From Cannabis sativa (lineage: Eukaryota; Streptophyta; Magnoliopsida; Rosales; Cannabaceae), in contig NC_083604.1 of the NCBI RefSeq assembly GCF_029168945.1, forward strand, positions 47,425,686 through 47,489,685: a stretch of DNA of 64,000 nucleotides, in the 5' to 3' direction. Under the pieces are notes generated by a model. The model ran no database searches. It was not told where the DNA came from and worked only from the letters and a program-made list of their open reading frames with translations. The first letter of the stretch is position 1, and every line of letters starts with the position of its first letter. Of the stretch, positions 1-12,260 are shown in pieces. The position numbers and the translations under genes were made by a program.

Positions 1-1277
1 TAAAGGAGATATTTAATTCTTGATTCCAAAAGTGTTCTATCATCTTATATAAAATATGATGATCCCACTGCCTCTGTTGTCTTGTCACAACCGAAGAGAT
101 CAATACCATTTAGTTTTCTTCGACATAATTCACGGTACCTTGTCGTAGTGGGAGAGTTTCTAGGAACTCACCTTCTTATGACTTGGGAGACACTAGTGAT
201 TAAAATCCATTGTGAGTTTAAACAAGTAATGGATTGTCAAGATAAGAAACTAAGAAGAAAGCCAATAGAACTATGGTTTAATCCATTCACATGGAGTAAC
301 CTAAAGTTTTCTATTACAAGGACATAAAAGGAAATTTTCGTTTATAAGTCCATTCAATAGACTTAACAAAACTTCCTGTTCCTAGTATTATAGGTTTGAG
401 TTTATCTAAACCTATGGCTTGTGGTATACCTGGTAATTACTTACTCTAATGCAAGCAACTTACTTTAGTAAGATGCTGAAGCATTTTCTTTCTAATGGCA
501 ATCTATAGAAGCTTCACAACTTCTTAGGCATAGATTTTATCTAAGGAAAAGTCTCAACTATTCCAGAAAAGATAAAGCCATGAAAGAATTTCTTATATCA
601 ACAGTGAGAGGTCTTAGATATGCTTTTGTATGCCTTAGACCAAACACCTGTTGTTGAGTGGGAGTAATGAGTAGGTATCAGATTAATCCAGGAGAAGAAC
701 ATTGGAAGACAATCAAGTAAATCCTAAGATTAAGAAGAGGAACTATATGTTAGTCTATAAGAGTGTGTTTAAAACTCTTAGACTACACCACATCAGATTT
801 CGAAATTTGCCTATGTGCTAGTAAATATTTCTGATAAGATGGTGGTTACTTCCGGGGGTGGAATAGTGATTTTGGAGAAGTGTAAAAACCTATCCGAAGT
901 CTCTAGGTCTACCGAGAGAGAGACCGAATGTTAAAGTCAGCAGAAAGGTACTTATTCAGTCTAAGGAAAGTTCTATACATCTTTGGCACCATTCCAAATT
1001 GCCTTAAACTACTAGTGTTAATTTCCTGATTAACCAAAAGTAGTTGCCAAAGATATAGAATCCAGTATCCCAAGAGAGTAGACATATAGAGAGGAATTTC
1101 ACATTATCAATGATTTTGTGATTAAAGGAAGAGTAATAGTGAAGAAAAGGTTGTGGTTAATTCAACCTTTCAGATCTTATTACGAGGAGTTTACTACTAC
1201 TACACTTGATTTGTATATCAAGGTGTTGAGATTATTTGAAACGCACTTTTTGTTTTATATTAGTGCAAGTGGGAGTT
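1..1277 (+). mobile_element. 3' internal region of non-coding Copia-type LTR element
   Basis: This is the end of the internal region of a plus-strand LTR element that begins before the window. Reverse-complemented, it matches 48407-49680, the same part of the minus-strand element at 46516-53545. It ends in a purine-rich tract (AAGTGGGAGTT, about 1268-1277) directly before the LTR, the expected second-strand primer. I see no reverse transcriptase, integrase or gag coding in any frame; the only open frame (82-327) is short and unlike known proteins. The element therefore appears non-coding here, like a large retrotransposon derivative. Confidence 0.75.
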
Positions 1278-3171
1278 TGTTGGGTTTTATGCCCTAAATA
1301 AAACTCATTTCAATATAATCAGATTTACTTATTAATATAGATCAGAAATAACATTTAATGTTGCATGGTTCACATGATTTATTTCATGATTATATGTACA
1401 TAATGTATAAATTCATCTGAAACCCTTTTCACATACTTGATCCTGTTTATTGTGCCGTCAACACATTGGAAAGTAAACATAACTATGTGAATAAAGTTTC
1501 CTAGATTTATCAGACATAGGGTTTTACTGATATGATAATCTACAACAGAGTTTACTTGCATTTGGAGAAGTGCTATGTTCTTTCCAGAGCATTGGTTAAA
1601 GTAAAGCTCAGGTTGGATGCATGGAGTATGCATCGGAAGGGACCGATATTGAACTTTGACTTAGATTTAATTAAACTTACCGTAAAATCTATTCAAGTCA
1701 ATATAGCCTAGTTGATCCTAGATCAAATGATCTTAATCCTGTTATGATTAGGCTCAATCTTGAAAGGCTATTCGTGTTCCTTGAATTGTTAGTTAAGCCT
1801 ACCTTTTGGTCAGGGTGATACGTACTTTTTGGGAACACGGTAGTGCAATTGAGTGGGAGCGCTATCATAAACATGGAATCTATAGCTTCTATCTGGCGAA
1901 TAGTAAGCAAAGGATGATCTCCTTCGAGCTTGACCAAACGAACATAAATGGTGGAGTACTCATTTCACATTAGCTGAAATATCATTTATACGGGGTCAAG
2001 TGTTTTAAGGAATAAATACATTGTAGGGTGTAACGGTAATTTAATCCCTTTACAAAGGTGTATCATTCATATAGAGGATCATTGATCACATTAGGATTAT
2101 AACAATGGATAACTAATGATGTGTCTATATGGTGGAACATATAGAGCATTCTATATAACTGAGAGTGCAATTCTAAGTTCTATGCGTGGATTCAACGAAG
2201 AATTAATAAGTTAGTGAATTTTAGTGCTAAATTCTTGATCTACTTATTGGAAGCTCGGTTATATAGACCCATGGTCCCCCCACTAGTTGAGATAATATTG
2301 CTTCTAAGACTCATGTAATTGGTTTTGATTAATCAATTATAATTCTCAAATTAGACTATGTCTATTTGTGAAATTTTCACTAAGTAAGGGCGAAATTGTA
2401 AAGAAAGAGTTTATAGGGGCATATTTGTTAATTATGATACTTTGTATGGTTCAATTAATAAATATGATAAATGACAATATTATTTAATAATTATTTATAT
2501 TTATTAAATAGTTAGAATTGGCATTTAAATGATTGAATTAGGAAATTGGCATTTTTGAGAAAATCAAATACAAAAGGTGTTAAAATTGCAAAATTGCAAA
2601 GCCCAAGGCCCAATCCACTAAGTGTATGGCCGGCCACCTATGTAGCTATTTTAAATTGATTTTTTTCATTATTTTAATGCCATATAATTCAAATCTAACC
2701 CTAGTGGAATGCTATAAATAGATAGTAAAGGCTTCAGGAAAATTACACTTTTCTTCAGACTTTCTGAATCAGAAAAAACTGAGCCTTCTCTTTCCCTATC
2801 TTTAGCTGACCACTCTCTCTCTTCTTCCTTGATAATTTCGAAATCCTTAGTGTATGAGTAGTGCCCACACACATCAAGTGATACCTCAATCATAGTGAGG
2901 AAGATCGTGAAGAAAGATCATCAGCAAAGGAGTTTCAGCATCAAAGATTCAGAGAAAGAGATCCAGGTTCAGATATTGATAATGCTCGCTACGTAAAGGA
3001 ATCAAGGGCTAGATATCTGAACGGAAGGAGTCATATTATTCCGCTGCACCCAATGTAAGGTTTCTTTAACTTTATATGTGTTTATTTCATCGTTTTAGAA
3101 AGTTCATATTTAGGATGTTAATAAACATACTTGTGAGTAGATCTAAGATCCTGGTAAAATAATTTCCAACA
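1278..3171 (+). repeat. 3' LTR of plus-strand Copia-type element
   Basis: The LTR is 1894 bp, starts TGTTGGG and ends CCAACA. It follows a polypurine tract, so it is the 3' LTR. A promoter-like TATAAATA lies at 2713-2720 and a donor-like GTAAGG at 3055-3060 in the U5 part. It is very close to the LTR at 46516-48406. The DNA after it (from 3172) is internal sequence of another member of the family on the opposite strand, matching 50762 onward, so this element jumped into a relative. The matching target duplication lies outside the window. Confidence 0.85.
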
Positions 3172-3251
3172 ATATGTTATTGAGCTAAGTCGAAATGAAT
3201 AAGCTAAGAGGAATTAGGATAATTTCGTTTTTAAATAAGAATCCAACGATG

Positions 3252-3265
3252 CTCCGATTAGCGAG
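3252..3265 (-). other. CUAAU-loop hairpin, weak
   Basis: In element sense, loop CTAAT is closed by G-C and a CTC/GAG stem with one bulged base. In the related copy at 50839-50851 the same loop has a perfect TTCG/CGAA stem. It is part of a series of hairpins with the same loop. Confidence 0.4.
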
Positions 3266-3411
3266 AGTCAAAGTAATCTTATTTATACAATCTTCTTGTT
3301 TCATATTGTAAATACTAGTCTAAGGTGTCATCAATTGATGAACAACTAGATGTTGCATTTACAATATTTATCTTTCGAGATCTAACACTATTATGTTTGT
3401 CTAATGTTGAC

Positions 3412-3426
3412 AATCCATTAGGGATT
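3412..3426 (-). other. CUAAU-loop hairpin (AATCC/GGATT stem)
   Basis: A perfect 5-bp stem AATCC/GGATT flanks a five-base loop that reads CTAAT in element sense. The copy at 51000-51014 keeps the stem with loop CTAGT. Confidence 0.5.
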
Positions 3427-3629
3427 TGTCCCATTAGAACAACAAACCAAGTTAAACCAACAATGAAGATTCAAAATTAAACTACAATTTAATAATAGAA
3501 AATAACATGGTTCAATATAAATTCATACACAATTCAGAAATTATTAAACACGTAGCAAGTAGGAATGATAAGTGAAAATACTAAAACATACAATCCTAAA
3601 TAATTTCCAAGGTCTTCAACAAACTGATA

Positions 3630-3775
3630 TCAGTGTCCCGTTTAGGCGAGAGTCAAAGCTACCATCCATTGAATAGAGTTGTCAGCTCATTTAAAATGAT
3701 AAACATTCTAGCAACCTTTTATTCGATCAAGATTGGAATCCAGCGTTGTCCCGTTTAGGCGAGAGTCAAGGCTAT
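3630..3775 (-). repeat. Twin leader motif (two copies)
   Basis: Two copies of a conserved block lie about 110 bp apart; the core in element sense is CTCGCCTAAACGGGACA. The pair recurs at about 9587-9722, 23968-24105, 32800-32940 and 51220-51358, always 150-400 nt upstream of the gag start or its expected place. Function unknown; both blocks stay almost unchanged while the surrounding AT-rich DNA drifts. Confidence 0.6.
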
Positions 3776-3831
3776 TCTATCTTATGAGCTTCCACCATTG
3801 TTTCATACTTTTGTAAGTCAAATACAGTCGC

Positions 3832-3844
3832 CACCATTAGGGTG
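3832..3844 (-). other. CUAAU-loop hairpin (CACC/GGTG stem)
   Basis: A perfect 4-bp stem CACC/GGTG closes the CTAAT loop (element sense). Conserved at 9782-9794, 24169-24181, 32729-32741 and 51419-51431. Confidence 0.5.
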
Positions 3845-3918
3845 ATCAATACTATATAAAACACTTACAAATAATATTATCTTTCGAGATTCTACGACGT
3901 TAAATTGCTAATGAACGT

Positions 3919-3935
3919 TCCTCCATTAGGGAGGA
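3919..3935 (-). other. CUAAU-loop hairpin (TCCTCC/GGAGGA stem)
   Basis: A perfect 6-bp stem TCCTCC/GGAGGA closes the CTAAT loop (element sense). Conserved at 9869-9885, 32638-32654 and 51505-51521, and with one mispair at 24258-24274. Confidence 0.55.
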
Positions 3936-6780
3936 TTACTCACTAAAACAAGAACTATGTAGAACCAACAATGGAGATCGAATGTCCTAATAATAAAGCT
4001 CATTATTTAAAGTGTATTTTCTTCTAATATTTATTTTAATCAATTTATTTTAAATATATATTTATTTAATTAAAATTTCTAATTTAGAATGAAAAATTGT
4101 AAATATAAATTTTAATTTAATATTTATAAATTATACTTAGATGGATATGAAAATAATGTGAATTATTTCCATCTTAGTAATAATTTCCAATAAATATTTA
4201 GAAAAATATCAAATTTAAGTTGTTTCAAAATTAATTTAAATTAATTTACAACTCAAATTTAATTTTCTATAAATATATATTGCATTTTGAAAAATTGAAT
4301 TATATATAAGAATACAATTTTCGAAAATGCTTGTTAAAATAAAATAAAAATAAATACTGGAAAAAATTATTCTAATTTTATGTTGGCCCAAAATTAATTT
4401 ACAACAAAAATATAATTTTCCTATTTAATTAAATATTTAAGAAAAATTTGAAATATTTAAGTATCATGATTAAGAATCAACTTAAATATTAATTTTCTAT
4501 TTAATTAAATATCACTAAAAAAAATACTTCAAGCAAAACAGATAATATCTATCTAGACTTTCATTGACTAATTAATTCAATTTCTAATTATAAGATATTT
4601 TAGTTCATTTATTTTAATTAATCATTAAATGAAAAAAATCATTGATTTAAGTTGGTCCAAAATTAAAATAAATAGTTTTCAACTTTAATCTATTTTTCAA
4701 ATAAAATTCGAAATTTTTGCATTAAAGAAATGCAATTTCGAAATTGTGGGAAAAAGATTAATAAAATAAAATAAAATATATTTTGAAAATTATTCAAATT
4801 TAAGTTATTCTGAAATAAGATTTCAAACTTAAAATAATTTTTCTATTTAATTAAATATCATGAAAATAACAATATTTAAGTATCATGATGAAAATCAACT
4901 TAGATATTGAAATTTTCAATTTAATTAAATGTATTAAATTCAAGAAATAAATAATTAAGTATAGAGAAGGCTTAATTATGAATTTCTAGTATAATACTAT
5001 GAAAAATATTCTTAATTTGAATTGTACCAAAATTAATTATTAAACAATTAATTTTACAATCAATGATATTTTCCTATTTTAATATTAGAAATAATAACTA
5101 GTATAGAAATAACTATCTAGAAAATATCTCAATTTAACTAAGCATCTTTTCAAGATTTGGAAAATATCTAATTTAAGTTGTTATAGAAAGAATCTAAAAT
5201 AAGCAACTTAAAATTTTCCAAATAAAATTTAATTAAATATCAAAATTAAGTGGTAACTACCTAATTTAAGAATATTCCATTTTAAGTTTAAAATCAACTT
5301 AAAAAATATCTTAAGAATCTTCAATATCCAATTCCTAGAATTCCTCAACTTAATTTTGAAATTCAAAAGATATTCAAATTTAAGTTGATAAATAAAATTA
5401 GTTAGAAATAACTAATTTACAACTTAAATAGGAATATTTAATGAAATAATTAAAATAAGCTTCAGAAAGAATCTATTTAGTTATAATTCTTTATTTAATT
5501 AAATACAAGAAAAATACAAATAGTTTATCTAGAAATAATATCTTAAACTAAGAGTGTTTTTCTTAAAATTAACTTTAAAATATTAAAATGAAAATAAATT
5601 TCATATATTTTAAAAGTTAATTATGTTGTTAATCAATTTTATTAGGTTAAACTAATTTAATTATCCTAGCACTATTATCCAAATCAGGCAAATGGGCCTT
5701 CACAATTGGGGTAGTTCATGTGAAAGGGAGCTGGGTTCAGTATGTCGTACCCACTTCTATTGGCCCCCATCTCTCACACAAGGCCCAAAAGAGAGGAATT
5801 TAACCTTAAAATAAATAACTGTTATTAATTGAATATGCCTAAAAACTAAATGGGCCTAAGTATAATCTATCATGGTGTGACATTTTATTTAACAACAACC
5901 TATATGCATCTAAACATAAAGTAAACATATAGGCTCACACAGGCATACAGATTTGGATGGATCCTATCATGTTACTAGGTCATACACAGATGAAAGAAGA
6001 ATGTAAAATTTACCTCTTACAAATTATTTACTTGACCTATTGACAACTGAACTATGGGTTAAAATCAGATCATTGGATCTGTCAACAAGTTAACCATGGC
6101 AATTTAGATCAAGCAATAATAGGTTTTAGAAAACTTACAAACAAGCTAAAACACATACTCCTGCAACAAGTTGAATTTGGATAGTTGGATGTAAGATTTA
6201 TTTAATTTTAAATTAATTAATAAAAAAAACGAAACTAATATTTAAATAAAAAATATTTTCAGTTAAAAAAATTTCAAAATAAACCTACAATTTTGAAAAA
6301 TTAGGTTTCAACTAACCTAAATATCATTTTAAAAAAAAAATTGGCTAACCACCTTTTAAATTTCATGTTATTTTATACATTAAATATTCAATAAAATAAA
6401 ATGATAAATACATACCCTTTTCTGATTTTATAATTTAATTTAAATAAAAATAACAAAATTTAAAAGTTAGCAAAACTATCTTATTTCTATTTAAAATACC
6501 ATGATTATAGTAATCTTATTTTAAATCTAAATAAGGCTAAATTACTTAAAATAGAATATTTTATAAAAGGAATTTGATATCTGACCTTAGATTTAAAAAT
6601 AAGATAAAATAATCAAATTTTAAAAAATAAGAAAAGTAAGCAAAAATAGATTTTTACCTATTTTTAAATTCAAATTACACTAATATCTAAAATTAATTTT
6701 AAAAAATCAAATTAATTTATTTCTGATAATTAGATTTAAAATATGAAAAGTAAAAATCAAAATACAAATACAAAACTTAA
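3936..6780 (-). mobile_element. AT-rich untranslated leader of Copia-type element
   Basis: About 2.8 kb of extremely AT-rich DNA with no open frame of note. Homologous stretches occur at 9950-11700, 24320-26960, 29950-32580 and 51570-53545. Two GC-normal islands are conserved in all copies: one around 5690-5800 (tggcccccat near 5760) and one around 5930-6150 leading toward the primer site. I see no gene. The U/A richness on the sense strand is typical of plant introns. Confidence 0.6.
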
Positions 6781-6834
6781 TTCCATGAAATAGCATGAAA
6801 AATCGAAGAAAAATGAAAAAATTGTGAACTGTAC

Positions 6835-6859
6835 GGACGGTATGCAAAACACACCATCC
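6835..6859 (-). other. GC-patch hairpin, compensated copy
   Basis: In element sense, GGATGGTGTG and CATACCGTCC pair over 10 positions (two G-U wobbles) around a TTTTG loop. The equivalent hairpins at 11771-11795, 27018-27043 and 29902-29928 have different stem sequences but still pair. It lies about 345 nt downstream of the primer site in the only GC-rich patch of the leader. Confidence 0.55.
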
Positions 6860-6883
6860 AGGTGCACATCCTTAGGCGCAAGG

Positions 6884-6919
6884 GGCTGCTTGGGCGCACA
6901 AAGGGTGCTGCCAGCAGCC
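6884..6919 (-). other. GC-patch second stem (GGCTGC/GCAGCC)
   Basis: GGCTGC at 6884-6889 pairs with GCAGCC at 6914-6919 across a 24-nt GC-rich loop. The same stem recurs at 27068-27103, and in compact form at 11840-11855 and 29843-29858. Confidence 0.45.
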
Positions 6920-7201
6920 AGCCGCGCGCACAAGTGTGTGTCACCACCCTCGATTTTTTCAAATATTCAAAAAATCATAACTAATTCAAATAAAATTGAA
7001 ATTGAGTTCTAAAAAAAAATTGCTTAATTTTTTCCAAACTATCCAATAAAAAAAATTCTAGAAACGAAAATTCAATTATTTTTCATAAAATTTCACAAGC
7101 ATCAATCAATCATCATATAACACACAGATCAACATGAAACCACCCAAATCAACACATATCACCGTTTTAATTCATATTTCATGCAAGTAAATCATTACCA
7201 T

Positions 7202-7214
7202 GGCTCTGGTGCCA
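7202..7214 (-). other. Primer-binding site
   Basis: The minus strand reads TGGCACCAGAGCC two bases after the LTR end. It is complementary to most of the 3' end of plant initiator tRNA-Met (canonical TGGTATCAGAGCC), with differences at positions 4-6. This marks the LTR on its right as a 5' LTR. Confidence 0.75.
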
Positions 7215-7216
7215 GT

Positions 7217-8518
7217 TGTTGAAAATATTTTACCAAGATCTAGATTTACTACCAAGTATGTTTCATTAACATCCTAATATGAATTCTAAAACAATGAAAT
7301 AAACACATATAAAGTTTAGGAAACCTTACATTGGGTGCAGCGGAATATAATGACTCCTTCCATTCAGATCTCTAGCCCTTGATTCCTTTCTGTAGCAGAG
7401 CATAATCAAGATCTGAATCTGGATCTCTTTCTCTCCTTCCTTTGATGCTGATTCTCCTTCTTGTTGTTTGGATTCTTCACAGTCTTACACACTATGATTG
7501 AGATACCACTTGATGTGTGTGGGCACTACTCATTCACTCAAGGCTATTTCGAAATTGAAGAGAAGAAAAGAGAGAGAGAGAGAGAGAGGGGCGGCTATGG
7601 CTTTCTCTGAAAGAAACATTGTGCAAGTCATAGTTTCCTGAAGCCAACACTTTCTATTTATAGAATGCCATCTAGGTTTAGGTTAGAATTGTATGGCATT
7701 AAAATAATGAAAAATATATATGGTAAACCCTTTGCATAGTGGCCGGCCATATACGGAAAATGGGCCTCACTTTGCAACTTTCCCATTTTGTCATTTTTCA
7801 ATCCCATTTTCTCAAAAATGCCAATTTTCCAATTTAACCATTTAAATGCCAATTCTAATTATTTAATAACTAAAAATTAATTATTAAATAATATTGTCAT
7901 TTAATATATTTATTAATTTAGACATGTAAAGTCTTTTAATTAATAAATAAACCTAGAATCTCTTTTCTTTACAATTTCGCCCTTGCTTAGTGAAAATTCA
8001 TAAAGTAGACATAGTCTAACTTTAGAATTATAATTGATTAATTAAAATCAATTAACTAAGTCTTACAAGAAGTATGGTCTCAACTAGTATGGGGACCATG
8101 GGCCTATATTAACCGAGCTTCCAATAAGTAGAACCGAATTTACCAAGTAAATTCCCTAACTTATTAATTCCTTATTGAATCCACACTTAGAACTTGGAAT
8201 TGCACTCTCAGTCATATAGAACGCTCTATATGTTCCACGATATAGATACACTATTAGTTATCCATTGTTATAATCCTAATTTGATCAATGACCCTCTAAT
8301 ATATGATCTACATTGAATAGGCACTAAATTACCGTTACACCTTCAATGTATTTTATCCTTAAAACACTTAGCTCCGTATAAATGATATTTCAGCGAAGTG
8401 AAATGAGATCTCCACCATTTATCTCTATTTAGTCAAGCTCGAAGGATATCATCGTTTCACTTCTTAATTCCTATAGAAGTTATAGACTCCATATTTATGT
8501 TAGCGCTCCCACTCAATT
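7217..8518 (-). repeat. 5' LTR of minus-strand element, truncated
   Basis: About 1.3 kb of a ~1.85-kb LTR. It begins (plus orientation) TGTTGAAAA and matches 14149 onward closely, but stops at 8518 inside the motif where the intact LTR continues to its outer end. The missing ~530 bp and the original flank were lost when it was joined to 8519. The U5 donor-like site (GTAAGG on the minus strand) is at 7323-7328. Confidence 0.75.
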
Positions 8519-9453
8519 ATGTTAGCTACATTGAAAAGTTCACTATTTAGTGAGATTTGTGTACTTGGTCTTAAAACATAGAGCCCTTGTTCCATGTGAG
8601 CAACACAAATATGAAATCCATTACGAGAAATTGAACAATTTGAACTCGAAAAATTCAATATATAAGATTGTGTTTGTAAACATGAAACACTAATCAAGTT
8701 TCTACTAAAGTTTGGAATAAATAAAACATTTTCTAAAATTAAAAATTTTTGTTAAAACTTGATACGGGCTTTTCCTCTAGCTTTGACTGACACTAACTCG
8801 CCATTCCCAACTTTAAGCTTTAACTCTTCTGGAAATATATTTTCTCAAGTTTAAAGCAGCTGCAATGAAGAACATACATGGTTAGTAGACCCAGAATCAA
8901 CAATCCAAATGGATTTGTCATTCTCTAAAACACATGATTCAAAGACAAAAGCATTACCTTCGTTTGAATTGTTTAGAAGCCGGGGACATCATTCTTCTTG
9001 ATGTCCCTTTTCATTACAATTCGAACATAGAAGATTATGTCTAATAATTGTGCTTGAAGAAGCAGATTTGTTAGAGCCTTCATGCTTAATCCTTTTCCTC
9101 TGATTGTTATTTGCAAACCCAGGAGGTCCCATTGCAATTAAATTCTGTTCATGAGCTCGTAATTCTGCTTCAAGCTTGTTCATGTCGGAGGAGTTAAAAT
9201 TGTTGATCATGTAAGATACAACAAATCCATTATACTCCAGAGGAAGACTATTAAGAATGAATTGTACCCATTGTTCTCTTGATAATTCAATTCCCAGTAG
9301 ATTTGCCTTTTGGAACTTCAGATTCATCATTAACAGGTGCGAGTTTATGCAACTACCAGGATGCATTTTAACACTATAGAGTTCTTTTGCTAAGATATTA
9401 ACTAGGAGTGGATCAGGGTGAGGGTTATCCATATTAGCACTACAACACATCAA
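8519..9453 (-). pseudogene. Copia gag-protease-pre-integrase fragment
   Basis: Reading starts at MDNPHPDPLL (ATG near 9430). The first ~150 codons are Copia Gag of the UBN2 kind, with a probable N-terminal internal deletion. The zinc knuckle CSNCNEKGH is interrupted by a TGA stop just before its last cysteine (about 8986). Past it the same frame gives the protease active site DSGSTNHVC (about 8872-8898). Further stops and probably a frameshift follow, then a GAG-pre-integrase-like stretch (NVLFIPNFSRNLISVS, then an MEQGLYVL block). The sequence ends at the 8518/8519 junction. Not functional. Confidence 0.8.
9440..9441 (-). other. Putative splice acceptor before gag
   Basis: The minus strand reads TTGATGTGTTGTAG and the gag ATG follows 8 nt later. 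Similar acceptors precede the gag start at 33085 and 23822. With the donor GTAAGG in the 5' LTR (12376-12371) it would remove the leader. Confidence 0.45.
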
Positions 9454-12245
9454 TAAAACAAAAGTAAGGTTTTGGTTCTATAAATTCATACACAAGTTCA
9501 GAAAATAACAAATAATCACATATGTTATAAAAATACTAAATCTAACATAGTTTATTTTCCAAGGTTTTCAACAAACTGATACAGTGTCCCGTTTAGGCGA
9601 GAGTCAAAGCATCATCCATTGAATAGAGTTGTCAATTCATCTAAAATGATAATCATTCTAGCAACCTTTTATTCGATCGAAAATAGAATCCGACGTTGTC
9701 CCGTTTAGGCGAGAGTCAAGGTCATTCTTATTTCATGAGCTTCCACCATTGTTTCATATTTTGTAAGTCAAATATAGTCGCCACCATTAGGGTGATCAAT
9801 ACCATATAAAACACTTACAAATATACTTATCTTTCGAGATTAAACGGTGCTAACTTGCTAATGAGCGTTCCTCCATTAGGGAGGATTACTCACTAAAACA
9901 AAAGCTATGTAAAACCAACAATGGAGATCGAATGTCTCTTGATTAAAGCTCATTATTTTAAAATATGTATTTTATTTAATCATTTATTCCATATAATGAA
10001 AAATTACAAATTAAAGTTGGTTTTGTAAAAAAAATTTATATATAAAAAAAAATATCCAACTTCAATTAAATTTCAATTATTATTTAAATTTGAAATTTAA
10101 TAGAATAAATTTGAAAAAAAATATCTTGTTTAAGTTGTTTAGAAGAATCTAAAAAATCAACTTAAATATCTTTCAAATTAGATTTAATTAAATATGAAAA
10201 TTAAGTTGTAACCACTTAATTTGAAAATATTCCATTTTAAGTTTATATTTTAAAAAATATCAACTTAAAAAATATCCAAAGAATCTTAATAACCAATGCC
10301 TAAAATTCCTCAACTTAATTTTAAATTTTAAAATTCAAAAGATATTCAGATTTAAGTTGATTAGTTAGAAATAACCAATTTTCAACTTAAATAGGAATAT
10401 TTAATGAAATAATTTAAATTAAGCTTCAGAAAGAATCTAGTTGATTATAATTCTATATTTAATTAAAACAAGAAAATACATATAGTTTAGCTTTGAATAT
10501 AATTCATTAAACTATGTTTTCTTAAATTAATTTAAAAAAAATGAAATTAATTATGTTGCTAATCAATTTTATTAGGTTAAACTAATTTAATTAACCTAGC
10601 ACAGTTATCCAAATCAGGCAAATGGGCCTTCACAATTGGGGTAGTTCATGTGAGGGGGAGCTGGGTTCAGTATGTCGTACCCACTTCTAATGGCCCCCAA
10701 CTCTCACACAAGGCCCAAAAGAGAGGAATTTAACCTTAAAATGAACAACTGTTATTAATTGAATAGGCCCAAAAACTAAATGGGCCTAAATAAAATCTAT
10801 CAACCTATGACATTTTATTTAGCAACAACAACCTATATGCATCTATAACAAAAGTAAACATATAGGCTCACACAGGCACACATTTGGATGGATCCTATCA
10901 TGTTACTAGGTCATACACAGATGAAAGAAGAATGTAAAATTTACCTGTTACAAATTATTTACTTGACCTATTGACAATTGAACCATGGGTTAAAATCAGA
11001 TCATTGGATCTGTCAACAAGTTAACCATGACAATTTAGATCAAGCAATAATAGGTTTTATAAAACTTACACACAAGCTAAAACACATACTCCTGCAACAA
11101 GATGAATTGGATAGTTGGATGTAGGATTTATTTAATTTTAAATAATTATTTTCGAAAAAAATAACAAAAAATATTTTCGCCATTTTTAAATAAAATAAAA
11201 TAAAATAAAAAAATTTAAAATTAAACCTACAATTTTTAAAAAATTAGGTTTCAACTAACCTAAATATCATTTCAAAAAAAATTTGCTAACTACTTTTAAA
11301 TTTTTAAAGTTATTTTATAAATTAAATATAAAATAGAAAAAATTCAGATTCTATAGTTTAATTTTAAATAAAAATAACAAAATTTAAAAGTTAGCAAAAT
11401 ATTGTATTTCTATTTAAAATATCATGATTATAGTAATCTTATTTTAAATTTAAATAAGGTCAAATTATTTAAAAAAAAATAATTTAAAAAATTTAATATC
11501 TGACCTTAAATTTAAAAATAAGATAAAATAATCAAATTTAAAAATAACATATAAAATCTAGCAAAAAGATAGATTTTTACGTGTTTTCAAAATCAAATTA
11601 CACTAATATAAAATTAATTTTTAAAAATTTAAATTAATTTATTTCTAATAATTAGATTTGAAAATTGAAAAGTAAAAATCAAAATACAAAACCACACAAA
11701 AAATCGGAAGTTAATTCCATGAAACAGCATGAAAAATCGAAGAAAACGAAAAAAAATTTGCGAGTTGTACAGACAGTATGCATTGCATAGTGTCCCCGTG
11801 CGCACATGGGGTGGGCTGACCGAGAAACCTCAGTGCAGGAGGCTGCTTGCAGCCTCTCCGCGCGCGCAAGGGAGGTTTTTCAAACATGGCTCGTGTCATG
11901 GCCGAGAAATCTCGGACAATAGCCCTGTCTGAGCGCGTGTACCGAGGGTTGCACCCTCATCCGCGCGCGTTGGTGAGTTGCACCATCCCGATATTTTTCC
12001 GATTTTCAAAAATTCATAACTAATTCAAATAAAATCGAAATTGAGTTCTGTAAAAAAGTAAATTGCTTAATTTTTTACAAACTATCCAAAAAAAAATAAT
12101 TCCAGAAACAGATTTTCAATTATTTTTCACGAAAATTCACAAACATCAATCTATCATCATACAACACACAAAACAACATGATACCATCCAAATCACAAAC
12201 AAATCGTTTTAAGTCCAAATTTCTTGCAAGCAAATCAATTACCAT
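9442..12245 (-). mobile_element. Leader of the gag-protease Copia element
   Basis: AT-rich untranslated leader homologous to the other copies. It includes the twin motif (about 9587-9722), CUAAU-loop hairpins at 9782-9794 and 9869-9885, and a GC-rich patch at 11760-11990 with hairpins at 11771-11795 and 11840-11855. No gene is seen in it. Confidence 0.6.
11771..11795 (-). other. GC-patch hairpin
   Basis: In element sense GGACA-C-TATGCA pairs with TGCATA-C-TGTCT: one C/C mismatch and a terminal G-U. It closely resembles 29902-29928 and occupies the same place before a conserved CTCGCAAA motif. Confidence 0.55.
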
Positions 12246-12258
12246 GGCTCTGAGGCCA
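12246..12258 (-). other. Primer-binding site
   Basis: The minus strand reads TGGCCTCAGAGCC, an initiator-Met-type site with changes at positions 4-6, two bases from the LTR end. Confidence 0.7.
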
Positions 12259-12260
12259 GT

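Larger units (their letters stand above)
3172..8518 (-). mobile_element. Copia-type element, truncated, minus strand
   Basis: Reading on the minus strand: a 5' LTR (8518 to 7217, distal end missing), a primer-binding site, then about 4 kb of AT-rich leader (7201 to 3172), where the copy is cut by the plus-strand insertion. No gag is found at the place where related copies carry it. The sequence is closest to 50762-53545. The right end is abruptly joined to the gag-protease of a different element at 8518/8519, so a deletion or recombination has removed DNA there. Confidence 0.75.

Noticed and set aside
1379..1937. Short open frames in the LTR that also appear at 47748-48305
   Set aside because: They recur because the LTRs are nearly identical inverted copies; LTR sequence is not coding.
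6777..7012. Overlapping frames on both strands in the GC-rich leader patches (also 11711-11932, 26978-27458, 29678-30017)
   Set aside because: GC-rich patches lack stop codons by composition; frames differ between copies and are better explained by structured RNA.
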